From an uncultured Paracoccaceae bacterium (lineage in GTDB: Bacteria; Pseudomonadota; Alphaproteobacteria; Rhodobacterales; Rhodobacteraceae), in NCBI GenBank assembly GCA_947492475.1, contig CANLNM010000008.1, positions 96,159 through 160,158 of the forward strand: a stretch of DNA of 64,000 bases. The letters are read 5' to 3'. Below are positions 9,215 through 18,647 of the stretch, one piece after another. Position 1 is the stretch's first letter; each line of letters begins with the position of its first letter. Below the pieces are notes generated by a model. That model saw only the letters and a list, made by a program, of their open reading frames with translations. It did no database searches and was not told the DNA's origin. The translations under genes were made by a program, and so were the position numbers.

Positions 9215-10015
9215 ATGAAGGGCATGAAACGTTTCATTCCTTTTATCAAATCCGACCCGCGCGTCGCTGTCATCCGTCTGAACGGCGTTATTGCGTCCGG
9301 CGGACGTGGGCTGAACGACGCGACATTGGCGCCAATCGTTGAAAAAGCATTCCGATCCAAACCGGATGCCGTCGCTTTGGTGATCAATTCGCCGGGCGGT
9401 TCCCCGGTGCAATCTTCGCTGATCGGTGCGCGAATCCGGCGTTTGGCGGACGAAAAAGACATTCCCGTTTACGCCTTTGTCGAAGATGTCGCCGCGTCAG
9501 GTGGCTATTGGCTGGCGGCGGCTGCCGATGAAATCATCGTGGATGCGTCTTCTGTGATCGGATCCATCGGGGTGATTTCCTCTGGCTTTGGGCTTCAGGA
9601 TTTTATTGCGAAACACGGCGTGGAACGGCGGGTTTACACGGCGGGCACGTCCAAATCGCAACTGGACCCGTTCAAGGCGGAAAACCCCGAAGATATTGAA
9701 CGCCTAAAGGTCCTGCTGGAACAGATCCACGCGACGTTTAAGGAACATGTGCAATCCAGACGCGGTGACAAATTGGCGGATGCGGATTTGTTTAACGGCG
9801 AAATTTGGGTCGGCCACAAAGGCGTCGAAATGGGCTTGGCCGATCATGTGGGGCATTTGGTGCCTTTCATGAAGGAAAAATTCGGCGACAAAGTTCAATT
9901 CCGTGTTCTGTCGCCCAGTCGGCGATCCCTGTTGTCGCGGTTGTCGATGGGAATCGTCCGTGACGCTGTGTCTACGGTTGAAGAACGCGCCGCCTATGCC
10001 CAGTTTGGGTTGTAA
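9215..10015 (+). CDS. S49 family peptidase (SppA/SohB-like)
   Basis: Membrane-associated serine protease related to signal peptide peptidase A. The 266-residue protein is a single-domain, short form. The Ser-Lys dyad is visible: Ser95 in AASGGYWLA and Lys147 in GTSKSQLDPF, with the usual spacing of about 50 residues. The PGGSPVQS oxyanion segment precedes the Ser. There is no strong N-terminal membrane segment, so membrane attachment may be peripheral. The small zinc-ribbon gene follows after 12 bases, suggesting cotranscription. Confidence 0.9.
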   Translation: MKGMKRFIPFIKSDPRVAVIRLNGVIASGGRGLNDATLAPIVEKAFRSKPDAVALVINSPGGSPVQSSLIGARIRRLADEKDIPVYAFVEDVAASGGYWLAAAADEIIVDASSVIGSIGVISSGFGLQDFIAKHGVERRVYTAGTSKSQLDPFKAENPEDIERLKVLLEQIHATFKEHVQSRRGDKLADADLFNGEIWVGHKGVEMGLADHVGHLVPFMKEKFGDKVQFRVLSPSRRSLLSRLSMGIVRDAVSTVEERAAYAQFGL

Positions 10016-10027
10016 GAAAGTTGTAAA

Positions 10028-10192
10028 ATGGTTGTGAAAATTGTTTTTCTCTTTCTGATCTTCATGGTGGTACTTGCCATGTTCGGGAAATTGCGCTTTC
10101 CGGGGCAGCAACGATTGGCGGATGCCAAATGCGCCAAATGTGGGCGTTTTAGAATTGGGAAGGGGCCGTGCCCCTGCAGGGGGACGCGCTGA
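10028..10192 (+). CDS. 54-residue membrane protein with C-terminal zinc-ribbon-like cysteines
   Basis: A short gene between the S49 peptidase and the antiporter. Residues 3-19 form one hydrophobic helix (VKIVFLFLIFMVVLAMF). The basic C-terminal part carries four Cys as CAKC and, ten residues on, CPC, compatible with binding one zinc. A GAAAG purine stretch lies about eight bases before the ATG, and the stop is two bases before the antiporter start, fitting a translated cistron in an operon. I recall similar short proteins in other Rhodobacterales at this site but cannot check that here. Function unknown. Confidence 0.75.
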   Translation: MVVKIVFLFLIFMVVLAMFGKLRFPGQQRLADAKCAKCGRFRIGKGPCPCRGTR

Positions 10193-10194
10193 AC

Positions 10195-11148
10195 ATGGCA
10201 ATGGATTGGATCTATGTGGGGCTGGGTCTCGTGATCTTGCTGCTCGCAGGGGATGCATTGGTGCGGGGCGCTGTTAATTTGTCGCTGCGTCTGGGCGTAC
10301 CTGCGTTGATTGTGTCCCTGACGATTGTCGCCTTTGGGACCTCTGCGCCAGAATTGTTGATTTCGATCCAAGCGATCATGGATGGTGTCCCCGGATTGGC
10401 TTTGGGCAATGTTGTGGGATCAAACACCGCCAATATCCTGTTGGTGCTGGGCGTGCCGGCGCTGTTGGCCACCATGCATACATCCGAATGCAGCACCCGC
10501 GGCAATTTCCTGCAAATGATCGGGGCGACATTGCTGTTTATCGTGCTGTGTTTCTGCGGAACCATCACTTGGGTGGATGGTTTGATCCTGCTGACGGCTT
10601 TGTTTGCGATGCTGGCCTATGCGGCCCGGTCCGCGATGCAGCACCGGTCAGCCTGTGCTATGCTGGACCCAGACGAAGACATCGAAGGTGCGGATCCATC
10701 GATGAGCTGGCCCAAGATCCTGTTATTCCTGGGTCTGGGCATGGTCGGTCTGCCACTGGGCGCTAGCCTGTTGGTGGATGGCGCGGTCAATATTGCGCGT
10801 GATTTCGGTGTGTCTGAAACGGCGATTGGTTTGACCTTGGTTGCGTTGGGGACATCATTGCCGGAATTGGCGACGACGGTTATGGCCGCATTGCGTCGCC
10901 AAGCAGAAGTCGCATTGGGCAATGTGATCGGGTCAAATATGTTCAACCTGTTGGCCATTATCGGCATCGCAAGCTTGGTTGGTCCGATCCCTGTCGAACC
11001 TTCGGTTCTGAGCTTTGATCTGTGGATCATGCTGGGTGCATCGCTGATGTTGGTGCCGTTTGTGTTCTTTAAACAGGACATCACCCGGATTTGGGGCATT
11101 GGGCTGAGCGCACTCTATGTTGTGTATGTGGCGATTGTGTTGGGGTAA
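10195..11148 (+). CDS. Calcium/sodium antiporter (CaCA family, YrbG-like)
   Basis: Inner-membrane cation exchanger with ten or so helices. The two inverted alpha-repeats are evident: GTSAPELLIS with GNVVGSNTANILLVLG in the first half, and GTSLPELATT with GNVIGSNMFNLLAIIG in the second. The acidic Glu of each PEL motif coordinates the ion. I choose ATG 10195 because GGGGGA lies ten bases upstream; a GTG at 10168 would overlap the preceding small gene. Length (317 residues) is normal. It probably exports Ca2+ using Na+ or H+; ion selectivity is inferred. Confidence 0.93.
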   Translation: MAMDWIYVGLGLVILLLAGDALVRGAVNLSLRLGVPALIVSLTIVAFGTSAPELLISIQAIMDGVPGLALGNVVGSNTANILLVLGVPALLATMHTSECSTRGNFLQMIGATLLFIVLCFCGTITWVDGLILLTALFAMLAYAARSAMQHRSACAMLDPDEDIEGADPSMSWPKILLFLGLGMVGLPLGASLLVDGAVNIARDFGVSETAIGLTLVALGTSLPELATTVMAALRRQAEVALGNVIGSNMFNLLAIIGIASLVGPIPVEPSVLSFDLWIMLGASLMLVPFVFFKQDITRIWGIGLSALYVVYVAIVLG

Positions 11149-11618
11149 CCCGATGCGTCGCGCCACAGGGCGGGAAAACCGGGCTGACTGCGATCTGTAA
11201 ACCCTTTGTCGAAACCTGAATACTGCGCACAGCTTTCTCAAGTGGGACGTGGCAGATCACGCGCTTTTGATTGTCGGACAATTGCGGCGATTTGGTCTCA
11301 ATAATCATCGGTTTTATGGGGGTTTGGCCGGCATCGTGCAAAGTTGTGCACGGGGGCAGTTTGGGTGTCACATTTTGTTTACGATTTGGTAATGTTTTCA
11401 AGCGCTTACAATTGATACACTTTTTTGCGCATGAAAATCAATGACTTATGGGTTTGCCTATTTTTTAGGCAGCACGTCGAAATGGGCCGAAAACAAGGGA
11501 AATATCGATTTGACCGCAGGATGTCCCCGGACTTATCCACAGTTTCAGTGGAAACCTTACCTCTTGCCTCAATCGCTGTATCATTGCAGCAATACCGCAG
11601 AATCACGAAAGCGTGTCC
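11149..11618. other. Intergenic region upstream of uvrC
   Basis: About 470 bases with no gene I can support; open frames here are short, lack ribosome binding sites or overlap the neighbours. A small stem (TGCCTA/TAGGCA around five T) lies near 11454-11470. I looked for an alphaproteobacterial SOS box (GTTC-N7-GTTC) before uvrC and saw none. The AT-rich stretch around 11370-11430 is the likeliest promoter zone, without a confident -35/-10 pair. Confidence 0.45.
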
Positions 11619-13499
11619 ATGTCAGAGCAGCCCACAAACACCCCCGCCGAACCGCCGTTAAAAGGGCATGATTGCATACATGCTTATTTGCGGACATTGG
11701 ACGGATCGCCGGGCGTTTATCGGATGCTCGATGATCAGGCGCGGGTTCTATATGTAGGGAAGGCGCGCAACCTAAAGGCGCGTGTCAGCAACTACGCCCG
11801 CCCCAATGGTCATTCAGCCCGGATTGCGCGGATGATTTCAGAAACATCATCGATGATGTTCCTGACCACACGCACCGAAACCGAAGCTTTGTTGCTAGAG
11901 CAAAACCTGATCAAGCAGCTAAAACCGCGCTACAACGTGCTGTTGCGCGACGATAAAAGCTTCCCCAACATTTTGATCAGCAAGTCACATGATTATCCGC
12001 AGCTGAAAAAACATCGTGGCGCAAAGAAAGAAAAGGGCAGCTATTACGGCCCCTTTGCCAGTGCGGGCGCGGTCAATCGGACGTTGAACCAATTGCAAAA
12101 GGTGTTTTTGCTGCGCAATTGCACCGACGCCACATTTGAGGCCCGCACGCGCCCCTGTCTGCAATATCAAATCAAACGCTGCTCTGCGCCCTGTGTGGGG
12201 TATGTCAGCACGCAGGATTACGATGTGCAGGTGCGGGATGCGCATCAGTTTCTATCTGGCAAAACCACGCAAATTCAGGAATCGCTGGCCAAGGAAATGC
12301 AAGTCGCGTCTGACGCGCTGGAATTTGAACGCGCCGCGGCCCTGCGGGATCGGATCAATTCCCTGACGCAGGTGCAGGCTTCCCAAGGGATCAATCCCCA
12401 AAACACCGCCGAAGCAGACGTGATCGCGTTGCATCAACATTCCGGTCAGGCCTGTGTGCAGGTGTTTTTCATTCGGTCGCATCAGAACTGGGGCAACCAT
12501 GATTATTATCCCAAACTGAACGGCGAAGAGGACAGCGCTGAAATCATGCAAGCCTTTGTCGGGCAGTTTTACTCCAACCGCGAACCGCCACGCATGGTGC
12601 TGTTGTCACATGGGTTGGACGCCCCCGATCTGATGACCCAGGCCCTGACCGATAAGGCCGGGCGCAAGGTTGAAATCATCGTTCCCCAACGGGGCGAAAA
12701 GTCTGAGCTGGTGTCAGGCGCGTTGCGCAATGCCCGCGAAAGTCTGGCGCGCAAAATGTCAGAAACGGCCACGCAGGGTAAATTGCTGCGTGGTTTGGCA
12801 GAAGCCTTTGATTTGCCAGAGGTGCCCCAGCGGGTGGAAGTCTATGACAACTCGCATATTCAGGGCGCCCATGCGGTTGGGGCGATGATCTGTGCGGGTC
12901 CCGAAGGGTTCATGAAAAACCAGTACCGCAAGTTTAACATCAAAGGCGAAGACCTGACGCCCGGCGATGATTTCGGCATGATGAAAGAGGTGCTGACGCG
13001 CCGTTTCAAACGGTTGCTGAAAGAAGACCCAGATCGACAAGAAGGCCACTGGCCCGGTTTGCTACTGATCGATGGGGGTGCAGGTCAGGTCAGTGCCGTG
13101 CGTGAAATCATGCGCGAATTGGGCGTGAATGACGTGCCGATGGTCGGGGTTGCCAAAGGCGTTGATCGCGACCACGGCAAAGAGGAATTTCACCGCACAG
13201 GCAAACCCGTGATGGCCCTGCAACGCAATGATCCTGTGCTGTATTTCATCCAACGTATGCGCGACGAGGCGCACCGATTTGCCATCGGCACCCACCGCGC
13301 CAAACGCACCAAAGCCATCGGCGCAACCCCGCTGGATGACGTGCCCGGCGTGGGTGCCACCCGCAAACGGGCATTGCTGGCGCATTTCGGATCGGCCAAG
13401 GCCGTCAGCCGCGCCAATCTGGCCGACCTAAAGGCCGTGCCGGGCGTGTCTGAAAAGCTGGCGGAAACGATCTATGGCTTCTTTCACGAAGGGACCTAG
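11619..13499 (+). CDS. uvrC: Excinuclease ABC subunit UvrC
   Basis: Nuclease subunit of nucleotide excision repair that makes both incisions around a lesion. The N-terminal GIY-YIG domain is clear ([20 protein letters not shown]), the UvrB-interacting UVR motif lies midway ([14 protein letters not shown]), the RNase H-like C-terminal nuclease follows ([26 protein letters not shown]), and the protein ends in a helix-hairpin-helix pair ([16 protein letters not shown] and [12 protein letters not shown]). Length of about 626 residues is normal. ATG 11619 has a GAAAG stretch nine bases upstream; the GTG at 11613 is poorly spaced from it. Confidence 0.97.
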   Translation: MSEQPTNTPAEPPLKGHDCIHAYLRTLDGSPGVYRMLDDQARVLYVGKARNLKARVSNYARPNGHSARIARMISETSSMMFLTTRTETEALLLEQNLIKQLKPRYNVLLRDDKSFPNILISKSHDYPQLKKHRGAKKEKGSYYGPFASAGAVNRTLNQLQKVFLLRNCTDATFEARTRPCLQYQIKRCSAPCVGYVSTQDYDVQVRDAHQFLSGKTTQIQESLAKEMQVASDALEFERAAALRDRINSLTQVQASQGINPQNTAEADVIALHQHSGQACVQVFFIRSHQNWGNHDYYPKLNGEEDSAEIMQAFVGQFYSNREPPRMVLLSHGLDAPDLMTQALTDKAGRKVEIIVPQRGEKSELVSGALRNARESLARKMSETATQGKLLRGLAEAFDLPEVPQRVEVYDNSHIQGAHAVGAMICAGPEGFMKNQYRKFNIKGEDLTPGDDFGMMKEVLTRRFKRLLKEDPDRQEGHWPGLLLIDGGAGQVSAVREIMRELGVNDVPMVGVAKGVDRDHGKEEFHRTGKPVMALQRNDPVLYFIQRMRDEAHRFAIGTHRAKRTKAIGATPLDDVPGVGATRKRALLAHFGSAKAVSRANLADLKAVPGVSEKLAETIYGFFHEGT

Positions 13500-13589
13500 G
13501 CGTTTGTTGGTCCAAATGCTCACGTTATTGCGACATCAACGCCGCATGATCCGCTTCCCCCCAAGAACCAGACAGGTTAACAACAGACT

Positions 13590-14255
13590 ATGACTTGGAA
13601 CCTACCCAATCTTTTGACGTTGCTGCGCCTTTTGGCGGCCCCCGGCGTTGCGATCATGTTTTTGTACTTTGCCCGCCCACATGCGGATTGGTTTGCGCTG
13701 ATCCTGTTTGTTGTGGCTGCGGTGACCGATTTTCTGGACGGCTATCTGGCGCGTGCATGGAAACAGGAATCAAAATTCGGGGCCATGTTGGATCCAATCG
13801 CGGACAAGGCAATGGTGGTGATTGCTCTGCTGGTGATCACCGGATTTTCAGGCATGAACCCATGGATTTTGATGCCCGCCACATTGATCATGTTCCGCGA
13901 AGTGTTCGTATCAGGTTTGCGCGAATTTCTGGGCGACACGGCTGGCACTCTCAAAGTGACCAACTTGGCCAAGTGGAAAACCACGTTTCAGATGGTCGCG
14001 ATTGCGGTTTTGTTCGCCAAAGGTGCGTTTGAACATTACCTGATCGCACATACCGTCGGCATGGATTACACGCTGGTCCAAGCGATCCTTGACGGGGATG
14101 TCGTGGACGAAGTTGGCCTGCGTTGGAAACAGCTAGGCTGGGATATGTGTTTTTATGGTGGGATCGCGCTGTTATGGGTGGCGGCGGCGCTGACCGTGTT
14201 GACCGGCTGGGATTACCTGCGCAAAGCCATGCCTTATCTAAGGGAACACCCATGA
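13590..14255 (+). CDS. pgsA: CDP-diacylglycerol--glycerol-3-phosphate 3-phosphatidyltransferase
   Basis: Makes phosphatidylglycerol phosphate, the committed step to phosphatidylglycerol and cardiolipin, in the inner membrane. The CDP-alcohol phosphotransferase motif is intact: D47-x2-D50-G, then the AR pair, then GAMLDPIADK with the last two Asp at about 68 and 72. Four to five membrane helices follow. At 221 residues the C-terminal half is somewhat longer than the E. coli protein. Its stop overlaps the moaD start by four bases, an arrangement I have seen in other alphaproteobacteria, although the two pathways are unrelated. Confidence 0.95.
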   Translation: MTWNLPNLLTLLRLLAAPGVAIMFLYFARPHADWFALILFVVAAVTDFLDGYLARAWKQESKFGAMLDPIADKAMVVIALLVITGFSGMNPWILMPATLIMFREVFVSGLREFLGDTAGTLKVTNLAKWKTTFQMVAIAVLFAKGAFEHYLIAHTVGMDYTLVQAILDGDVVDEVGLRWKQLGWDMCFYGGIALLWVAAALTVLTGWDYLRKAMPYLREHP

Positions 14256-14500
14256 TTGATGTGATGTATTTTGCCTGGGTTCGTGAACGGATCGGCCTGC
14301 CCAAGGAACGTGTGGAAACCGACGCAAAAACCGTCATGGATTTGGTCAACGAACTGCGCGAGCGCGAAGACCGCTATGCCGCTGCATTCGAAGATATCAC
14401 CGCGCTAAAGGTCGCCATCGACCAAGAATTGAGCGATTTTGACGCCCCATTGGCCGGGGCCCGCGAGGTGGCGTTTTTCCCGCCCATGACAGGTGGCTGA
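14252..14500 (+). CDS. moaD: Molybdopterin synthase sulfur carrier subunit MoaD
   Basis: Small ubiquitin-like subunit of molybdopterin synthase. The 82-residue protein ends in the diagnostic Gly-Gly (PPMTGG), which is activated and thiocarboxylated to donate sulfur to cyclic pyranopterin monophosphate. The beta-grasp pattern is visible (MYFAWVRERIGL, then VMDLVNELR). The ATG at 14252 overlaps the pgsA stop (ATGA) and the moaD stop shares one base with the moaE start, so all three are coupled. Confidence 0.95.
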   Translation: MIDVMYFAWVRERIGLPKERVETDAKTVMDLVNELREREDRYAAAFEDITALKVAIDQELSDFDAPLAGAREVAFFPPMTGG

Positions 14501-14943
14501 TGCGGCTGGTGGTCGACACAGCCCCGTTTGATGCGGGGGCGGAACTGAATGCGTTTTCCGCCGATGTGGCCGGGGCGGGCGCAATCGTCAGCTTTACGGG
14601 GATTGTGCGTGACGTGGCCGGTGGGCTTGATCTGATGCGGATCGAACATTACCCCGGCATGACCGAAAAGGCCATTTCATCGATGATGGAAGATGCTAAA
14701 TCCCGGTTTTCCCTGACAAATGTTCTGGTCATCCATCGCCACGGTGATCTGCATGCGGATGACCCGATCATGATGGTCGCAACTGCGTCACGCCATCGGG
14801 TTGACGCGTTTCAAGCCGCTGAATTCCTGATGGATTACCTGAAATCACGTGCGCCATTTTGGAAAAAAGAAATGACCGCCGACGGGTCGGATTGGGTCGC
14901 CTCTAAGGAAGAAGACGAAGACGCGCTGGATCGCTGGACCTAA
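14500..14943 (+). CDS. moaE: Molybdopterin synthase catalytic subunit MoaE
   Basis: Large subunit that inserts two sulfur atoms into the pterin precursor together with MoaD. Family features include GAIVSFTGIVRD near the N-terminus, EHYPGMTEKA, VIHRHGDLHADDPIMMVATASRHR in the centre and the active-site Lys region FWKKE near the C-terminus. Length of 147 residues is typical. Its stop overlaps the convergent tag gene by four bases (CTAA), leaving no room for a terminator between them. Confidence 0.96.
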   Translation: MRLVVDTAPFDAGAELNAFSADVAGAGAIVSFTGIVRDVAGGLDLMRIEHYPGMTEKAISSMMEDAKSRFSLTNVLVIHRHGDLHADDPIMMVATASRHRVDAFQAAEFLMDYLKSRAPFWKKEMTADGSDWVASKEEDEDALDRWT

Positions 14944-15512
14944 CGCGACGCCAATTCGGCACAATCTTTGTGACGCGGGCAATCGATGACATGATCATTG
15001 ACCATCCCCACGGCCTGCATAAAGGCATAGACGATCACGGGGCCGCAAAACTTAAACCCTTCGCGTTTCAGATCCTTTGATATCTGTTCGGATAACGGCG
15101 TTTTTGCAGGAATATCGGCCAGGGTTGCCCAATGGTTTTGCAACGGTTTGCCATCCATATAGTTCCACAAAAACTGATCAAACCCTTCGCGTTGCTCAAT
15201 TTTCTGCCAAACGCGTGCGTTTTTAATCGTGGCTTCGATTTTTGCGCGCGACCGAACGATGCCCGCATTTTTCAGCAAACGTTCGACGTCTTCTTCGCCC
15301 CAACCTGCGATCACATTTGGGTCAAACCCTTCGAATGCGTCGCGAAAATTTTCCCGTTTCTTCAGGATCGTGATCCAGCTTAACCCGGCCTGAAACCCAT
15401 CCAAAATCAGCTTTTCCCACAGGGCACGACTGTCCCATTCCGGCACACCCCAATCGGTGTCATGATAATCAAAATAAATCTGTTCCGGACCGGCCCAACC
15501 ACAACGCGTCAT
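14940..15512 (-). CDS. tag: DNA-3-methyladenine glycosylase I
   Basis: Removes 3-methyladenine from alkylated DNA. The N-terminal MTRCGW supplies the first zinc-binding Cys, followed by YHDTDWGVPEWD and the aromatic base-binding helix region (LILDGFQAGLSWITILKKRE). The C-terminal FKFCGPVIVYAFMQAVGMVNDHVIDC holds the remaining metal ligands. I start at ATG 15512, which has GGGGA five bases upstream and yields the family-typical N-terminus; an ATG seven codons earlier lacks this. Length 190 residues is normal. Confidence 0.95.
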   Translation of the reverse strand: MTRCGWAGPEQIYFDYHDTDWGVPEWDSRALWEKLILDGFQAGLSWITILKKRENFRDAFEGFDPNVIAGWGEEDVERLLKNAGIVRSRAKIEATIKNARVWQKIEQREGFDQFLWNYMDGKPLQNHWATLADIPAKTPLSEQISKDLKREGFKFCGPVIVYAFMQAVGMVNDHVIDCPRHKDCAELASR

Positions 15513-15593
15513 TACATTCCCCAAATGGTTCAAATTTGAACTCTTAACCCGACATTAGCGGCGGATGAGGCAAGGTGCCAGCATTGCAATCTG

Positions 15594-16397
15594 TTGATGG
15601 TCCAGAAAATGAGCGAAACCGCCAGACAAAAAGAGGCGTCAAATCCGCTGGATTATGCCATGGCCAGCCGTGACAAAGATGTGATGTCTTTGGTGCGCAA
15701 CGCCTTGGCGGCCGAACGGTGCAAACTGGCGTTTCAACCGGTGGTGCGGTCCGATCAACGCGATCAGGTCGCGTTTTATGAGGGGCTGATCCGTGTACTG
15801 GACGAAGGCGGCCGGATCATTCCCGCCCATCAGTTCATGGGATCGATTGAAGAAACGGAAATTGGCCGCGAAATCGACACGGCCAGCCTAAAGGCCGGGT
15901 TTCAAATGCTGCGGGAAAATCCGCATATTCGATTGTCAGTGAATATTTCTGCGCGATCCCTAGCCGATGGAAAATGGCGCCGGACGTTGGAATCCAACCT
16001 GTTGCAGGATGAAACGGTGGGCGAACGTTTGATTGTTGAAATCAACGAAAGCTCAGCGATGAACCTGCATGAGGTGGTCGTGCGGTTCATGGATGAATTA
16101 CAGCCGCGTGGCGTGGCCTTTGCGCTGGATGATTTCGGGGCGGGCGCGACTTCGTTTCGCCACCTAAAGGATTTCTTCTTTGATATGGTCAAAATTGACC
16201 GGTGTTTTGCCCGAGGCGTCGAAGATTCCCCCGACAATCAGGTTCTGGCAGAGGCGTTGATGACCGTCGCCCATCAATTCGAAATGTTTGCGGTCTCTGG
16301 CGGGATCGAATCAGAAGCCGCCGCACAATTCATGATGAAAATCGGCATGGATTGTTTGCAGGGGTTCCACATTGGAATTCCAAAAATGACCCTATAG
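15594..16397 (+). CDS. Stand-alone EAL-domain protein with a degenerate active site
   Basis: Single EAL domain of 267 residues with no attached sensor or GGDEF domain. Most c-di-GMP phosphodiesterase residues are present: Glu63 (EGL in place of EAL), Asn117 (NIS), Glu149, Asp179-Asp180 (DDFGAG), Lys200 (KIDR) and Gln256 (QGF). The general-base glutamate of the EGVE loop is replaced by Gly236 (GGIES), so catalysis is doubtful and the protein may instead bind c-di-GMP or a protein partner. ATG 15609 (MSETAR) is an equally possible start. Neighbours tag and phaA give no functional hint. Confidence 0.85.
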   Translation: MMVQKMSETARQKEASNPLDYAMASRDKDVMSLVRNALAAERCKLAFQPVVRSDQRDQVAFYEGLIRVLDEGGRIIPAHQFMGSIEETEIGREIDTASLKAGFQMLRENPHIRLSVNISARSLADGKWRRTLESNLLQDETVGERLIVEINESSAMNLHEVVVRFMDELQPRGVAFALDDFGAGATSFRHLKDFFFDMVKIDRCFARGVEDSPDNQVLAEALMTVAHQFEMFAVSGGIESEAAAQFMMKIGMDCLQGFHIGIPKMTL

Positions 16398-16568
16398 GTC
16401 AAATTTATTTACAAAAGTTTCGCGAATATGCGCATTGGTCACACCCAAATGGCGTTGCCCATAGGGCATGCACGTCCTAGAAGTAGAGTGAATGGCGGCA
16501 AACGGGGTCCGCGCTTTCGCGCGTAGCGCCGGTTCCGTCGTCGGAACTGAACGCTATAGGAGTCTCCC

Positions 16569-17747
16569 ATGACCAACGTCGTTATCGCCTCTGCTGCCCG
16601 AACTGCTGTCGGCAGCTTTGGTGGCTCACTTGCCAGCACACCTGCACATGATCTGGGGGCCGCCGTATTGGAAGCCGTCGTCGAACGTGCCGGCATTGCC
16701 AAAGAAGAAGTCAGCGAAACCATTCTGGGTCAGGTTCTGACAGCGGCGCAGGGCCAAAACCCGGCGCGTCAGGCCCATATCAATGCCGGTCTGTCCCAAG
16801 AGGCAGCCGCTTGGGGGATCAATCAGGTATGTGGATCTGGTCTGCGCGCTGTTGCGCTGGGGGCCCAGCACATCATGCTTGGCGATGCGTCGATTGTCGC
16901 CGCCGGTGGCCAAGAAAACATGTCGCTGTCGACCCATGCGGCCCATATGCGCAATGGTCAGAAAATGGGTGATATGAAATATATCGACACCATGATCCGC
17001 GATGGTCTGTGGGATGCGTTTAACGGCTATCACATGGGGCAAACCGCTGAAAACGTTGCCAATCAGTGGCAAATTTCCCGTGAAATGCAGGACGAATTTG
17101 CAGTGTCTTCGCAAAACAAAGCTGAAGCCGCACAAAAGGCCGGTAAATTCGCCGATGAAATCGCTGCGTTCACAGTGAAAACCCGCAAAGGTGACATTGT
17201 TGTCGACAGCGACGAATATATCCGCCACGGCGCCACCATGGAAGCGATGCAAAAACTGCGCCCAGCCTTTGTGCGTGACGGTGGTACGGTCACTGCGGCC
17301 AACGCATCCGGCCTGAATGACGGTGCGGCGGCGACCTTGTTGATGTCTGCGGACGACGCCGAAAAACGCGGGATCGAGCCGTTGGCCCGTATCGCATCTT
17401 ATGCCACTGCGGGGCTGGACCCATCGATCATGGGCGTCGGCCCGATCTATGCATCGCGCAAAGCACTGGACAAAGCGGGCTGGTCTGTTGGCGATCTGGA
17501 TCTGGTCGAAGCCAACGAAGCCTTTGCAGCGCAGGCCTGCGCGGTGAACAAAGACATGGGTTGGGACCCTGCAATTGTGAACGTAAACGGCGGCGCAATC
17601 GCAATCGGCCACCCCATCGGTGCGTCCGGTTGTCGCGTTCTGAACACGCTGTTGTTCGAAATGAAACGCCGCGACGCGAAAAAAGGCCTTGCGACGTTGT
17701 GCATTGGCGGTGGCATGGGTGTCGCTGTTTGTGTTGAGCGCCCATAA
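16569..17747 (+). CDS. phaA: Acetyl-CoA C-acetyltransferase (beta-ketothiolase) PhaA
   Basis: Condenses two acetyl-CoA to acetoacetyl-CoA, the first step of polyhydroxybutyrate synthesis, and also runs in reverse. The 392-residue protein has the complete thiolase triad: Cys88 in [10 protein letters not shown], His348 in [10 protein letters not shown] and Cys378 in LCIGGGMG. Length and the biosynthetic-type loop are standard for PhaA. ATAGGAG lies seven bases before the ATG. phaB follows after 90 bases on the same strand; a PHB synthase is not in this window. Confidence 0.95.
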   Translation: MTNVVIASAARTAVGSFGGSLASTPAHDLGAAVLEAVVERAGIAKEEVSETILGQVLTAAQGQNPARQAHINAGLSQEAAAWGINQVCGSGLRAVALGAQHIMLGDASIVAAGGQENMSLSTHAAHMRNGQKMGDMKYIDTMIRDGLWDAFNGYHMGQTAENVANQWQISREMQDEFAVSSQNKAEAAQKAGKFADEIAAFTVKTRKGDIVVDSDEYIRHGATMEAMQKLRPAFVRDGGTVTAANASGLNDGAAATLLMSADDAEKRGIEPLARIASYATAGLDPSIMGVGPIYASRKALDKAGWSVGDLDLVEANEAFAAQACAVNKDMGWDPAIVNVNGGAIAIGHPIGASGCRVLNTLLFEMKRRDAKKGLATLCIGGGMGVAVCVERP

Positions 17748-17837
17748 TTAAGTTGAATTTGGATGCGCAACATTCTTGCGCATCCATCGCTCCAATACTA
17801 ATAAGATTACTCAAGGAAATTCTTGAAGGAGAATCAT

Positions 17838-18560
17838 ATGTCTCGCGTTGCACTCGTCACAGGCGGATCCCGCGGTATCGGCGCCGCCATTTCCAAACAG
17901 CTTCAGGCTTCTGGTTGCACAGTTGCTGCGACCTATGCGGGCAATGATGAAGCTGCCGCAAAGTTTACGGCAGAAACAGGTATCAAGACCTACAAATGGA
18001 ACGTCGCTGACTATGACGAATCCAAAGAGGGTATCGCCAAGGTCGAAGCAGAAGTGGGCCCGATCGACATCGTCGTGGCCAATGCTGGCATCACCCGGGA
18101 CGCGCCTTTTCACAAAATGACGCCGGATCAGTGGAAACAGGTGATCGACACCAACCTGACCGGTGTTTTCAACACAGTTCACCCGATTTGGCCCGGTATG
18201 CGGGAACGCAAATTCGGCCGTGTGATCGTGATTTCGTCGATCAATGGTCAAAAAGGTCAGTTCGCTCAGGTGAACTATGCCGCGACCAAAGCGGGCGATC
18301 TGGGGATTGTTAAATCCTTGGCCCAAGAAGGCGCGCGCGCTGGCATCACCGCCAACGCCATCTGCCCGGGCTATATCGCAACTGAAATGGTGATGGCCGT
18401 CCCTGAAAAAGTGCGCGAATCCATCATTGGTCAAATCCCCGCAGGTCGCTTGGGTGAGCCAGAAGAAATCGCTCGCTGTGTGGCGTTCCTCGCTGCAGAT
18501 GACAGCGGTTTCATCAATGGTTCAACGATCTCTGCAAATGGGGCACAGTTTTTCGTCTAA
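17838..18560 (+). CDS. phaB: Acetoacetyl-CoA reductase PhaB
   Basis: NADPH-dependent SDR that reduces acetoacetyl-CoA to (R)-3-hydroxybutyryl-CoA for PHB. ATG 17838 is set by a strong GAAGGAGA seven bases upstream and gives 240 residues, the usual length. TGGSRGIG is the cofactor motif, the catalytic Ser is in VIVISSINGQKG, and Tyr147/Lys151 form YAATK. The QKGQFAQVNYAATKAG sequence is characteristic of PhaB. A strong intrinsic terminator begins 30 bases after the stop, closing the phaA-phaB operon. Confidence 0.95.
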   Translation: MSRVALVTGGSRGIGAAISKQLQASGCTVAATYAGNDEAAAKFTAETGIKTYKWNVADYDESKEGIAKVEAEVGPIDIVVANAGITRDAPFHKMTPDQWKQVIDTNLTGVFNTVHPIWPGMRERKFGRVIVISSINGQKGQFAQVNYAATKAGDLGIVKSLAQEGARAGITANAICPGYIATEMVMAVPEKVRESIIGQIPAGRLGEPEEIARCVAFLAADDSGFINGSTISANGAQFFV

Positions 18561-18590
18561 GACGTTTAGCTGCGACCATCATCATACTGA

Positions 18591-18624
18591 AAAGGGCCGA
18601 TCATGTGATCGGCCCTTTGTTTTG
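18591..18624 (+). terminator. Rho-independent terminator after phaB
   Basis: A thirteen-base inverted repeat with arms AAAGGGCCGATCA and TGATCGGCCCTTT around a two-base loop, followed by TGTTTTG. GC-rich core plus T-rich tail. The A-rich flank means it could also stop transcripts arriving from the small minus-strand gene. Confidence 0.9.
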
Positions 18625-18647
18625 ACGCTCGGTGAAACGGGCAGAAC

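Noticed and set aside
11081..11401. Minus-strand frame of about 106 codons covering the end of the antiporter gene and the intergenic region.
   Set aside because: Half of it is antisense to a certain gene; the remaining part is rich in Pro/Thr/Ser with no start signal.
11149..11618. Search for an SOS/LexA operator before uvrC.
   Set aside because: No GTTC-N7-GTTC or GAAC-N7-GAAC word was found in this gap.
11425..11661. Overlapping plus-strand open frames upstream of uvrC.
   Set aside because: They run into the uvrC start in another frame, have no good ribosome binding site and show no protein-like pattern.
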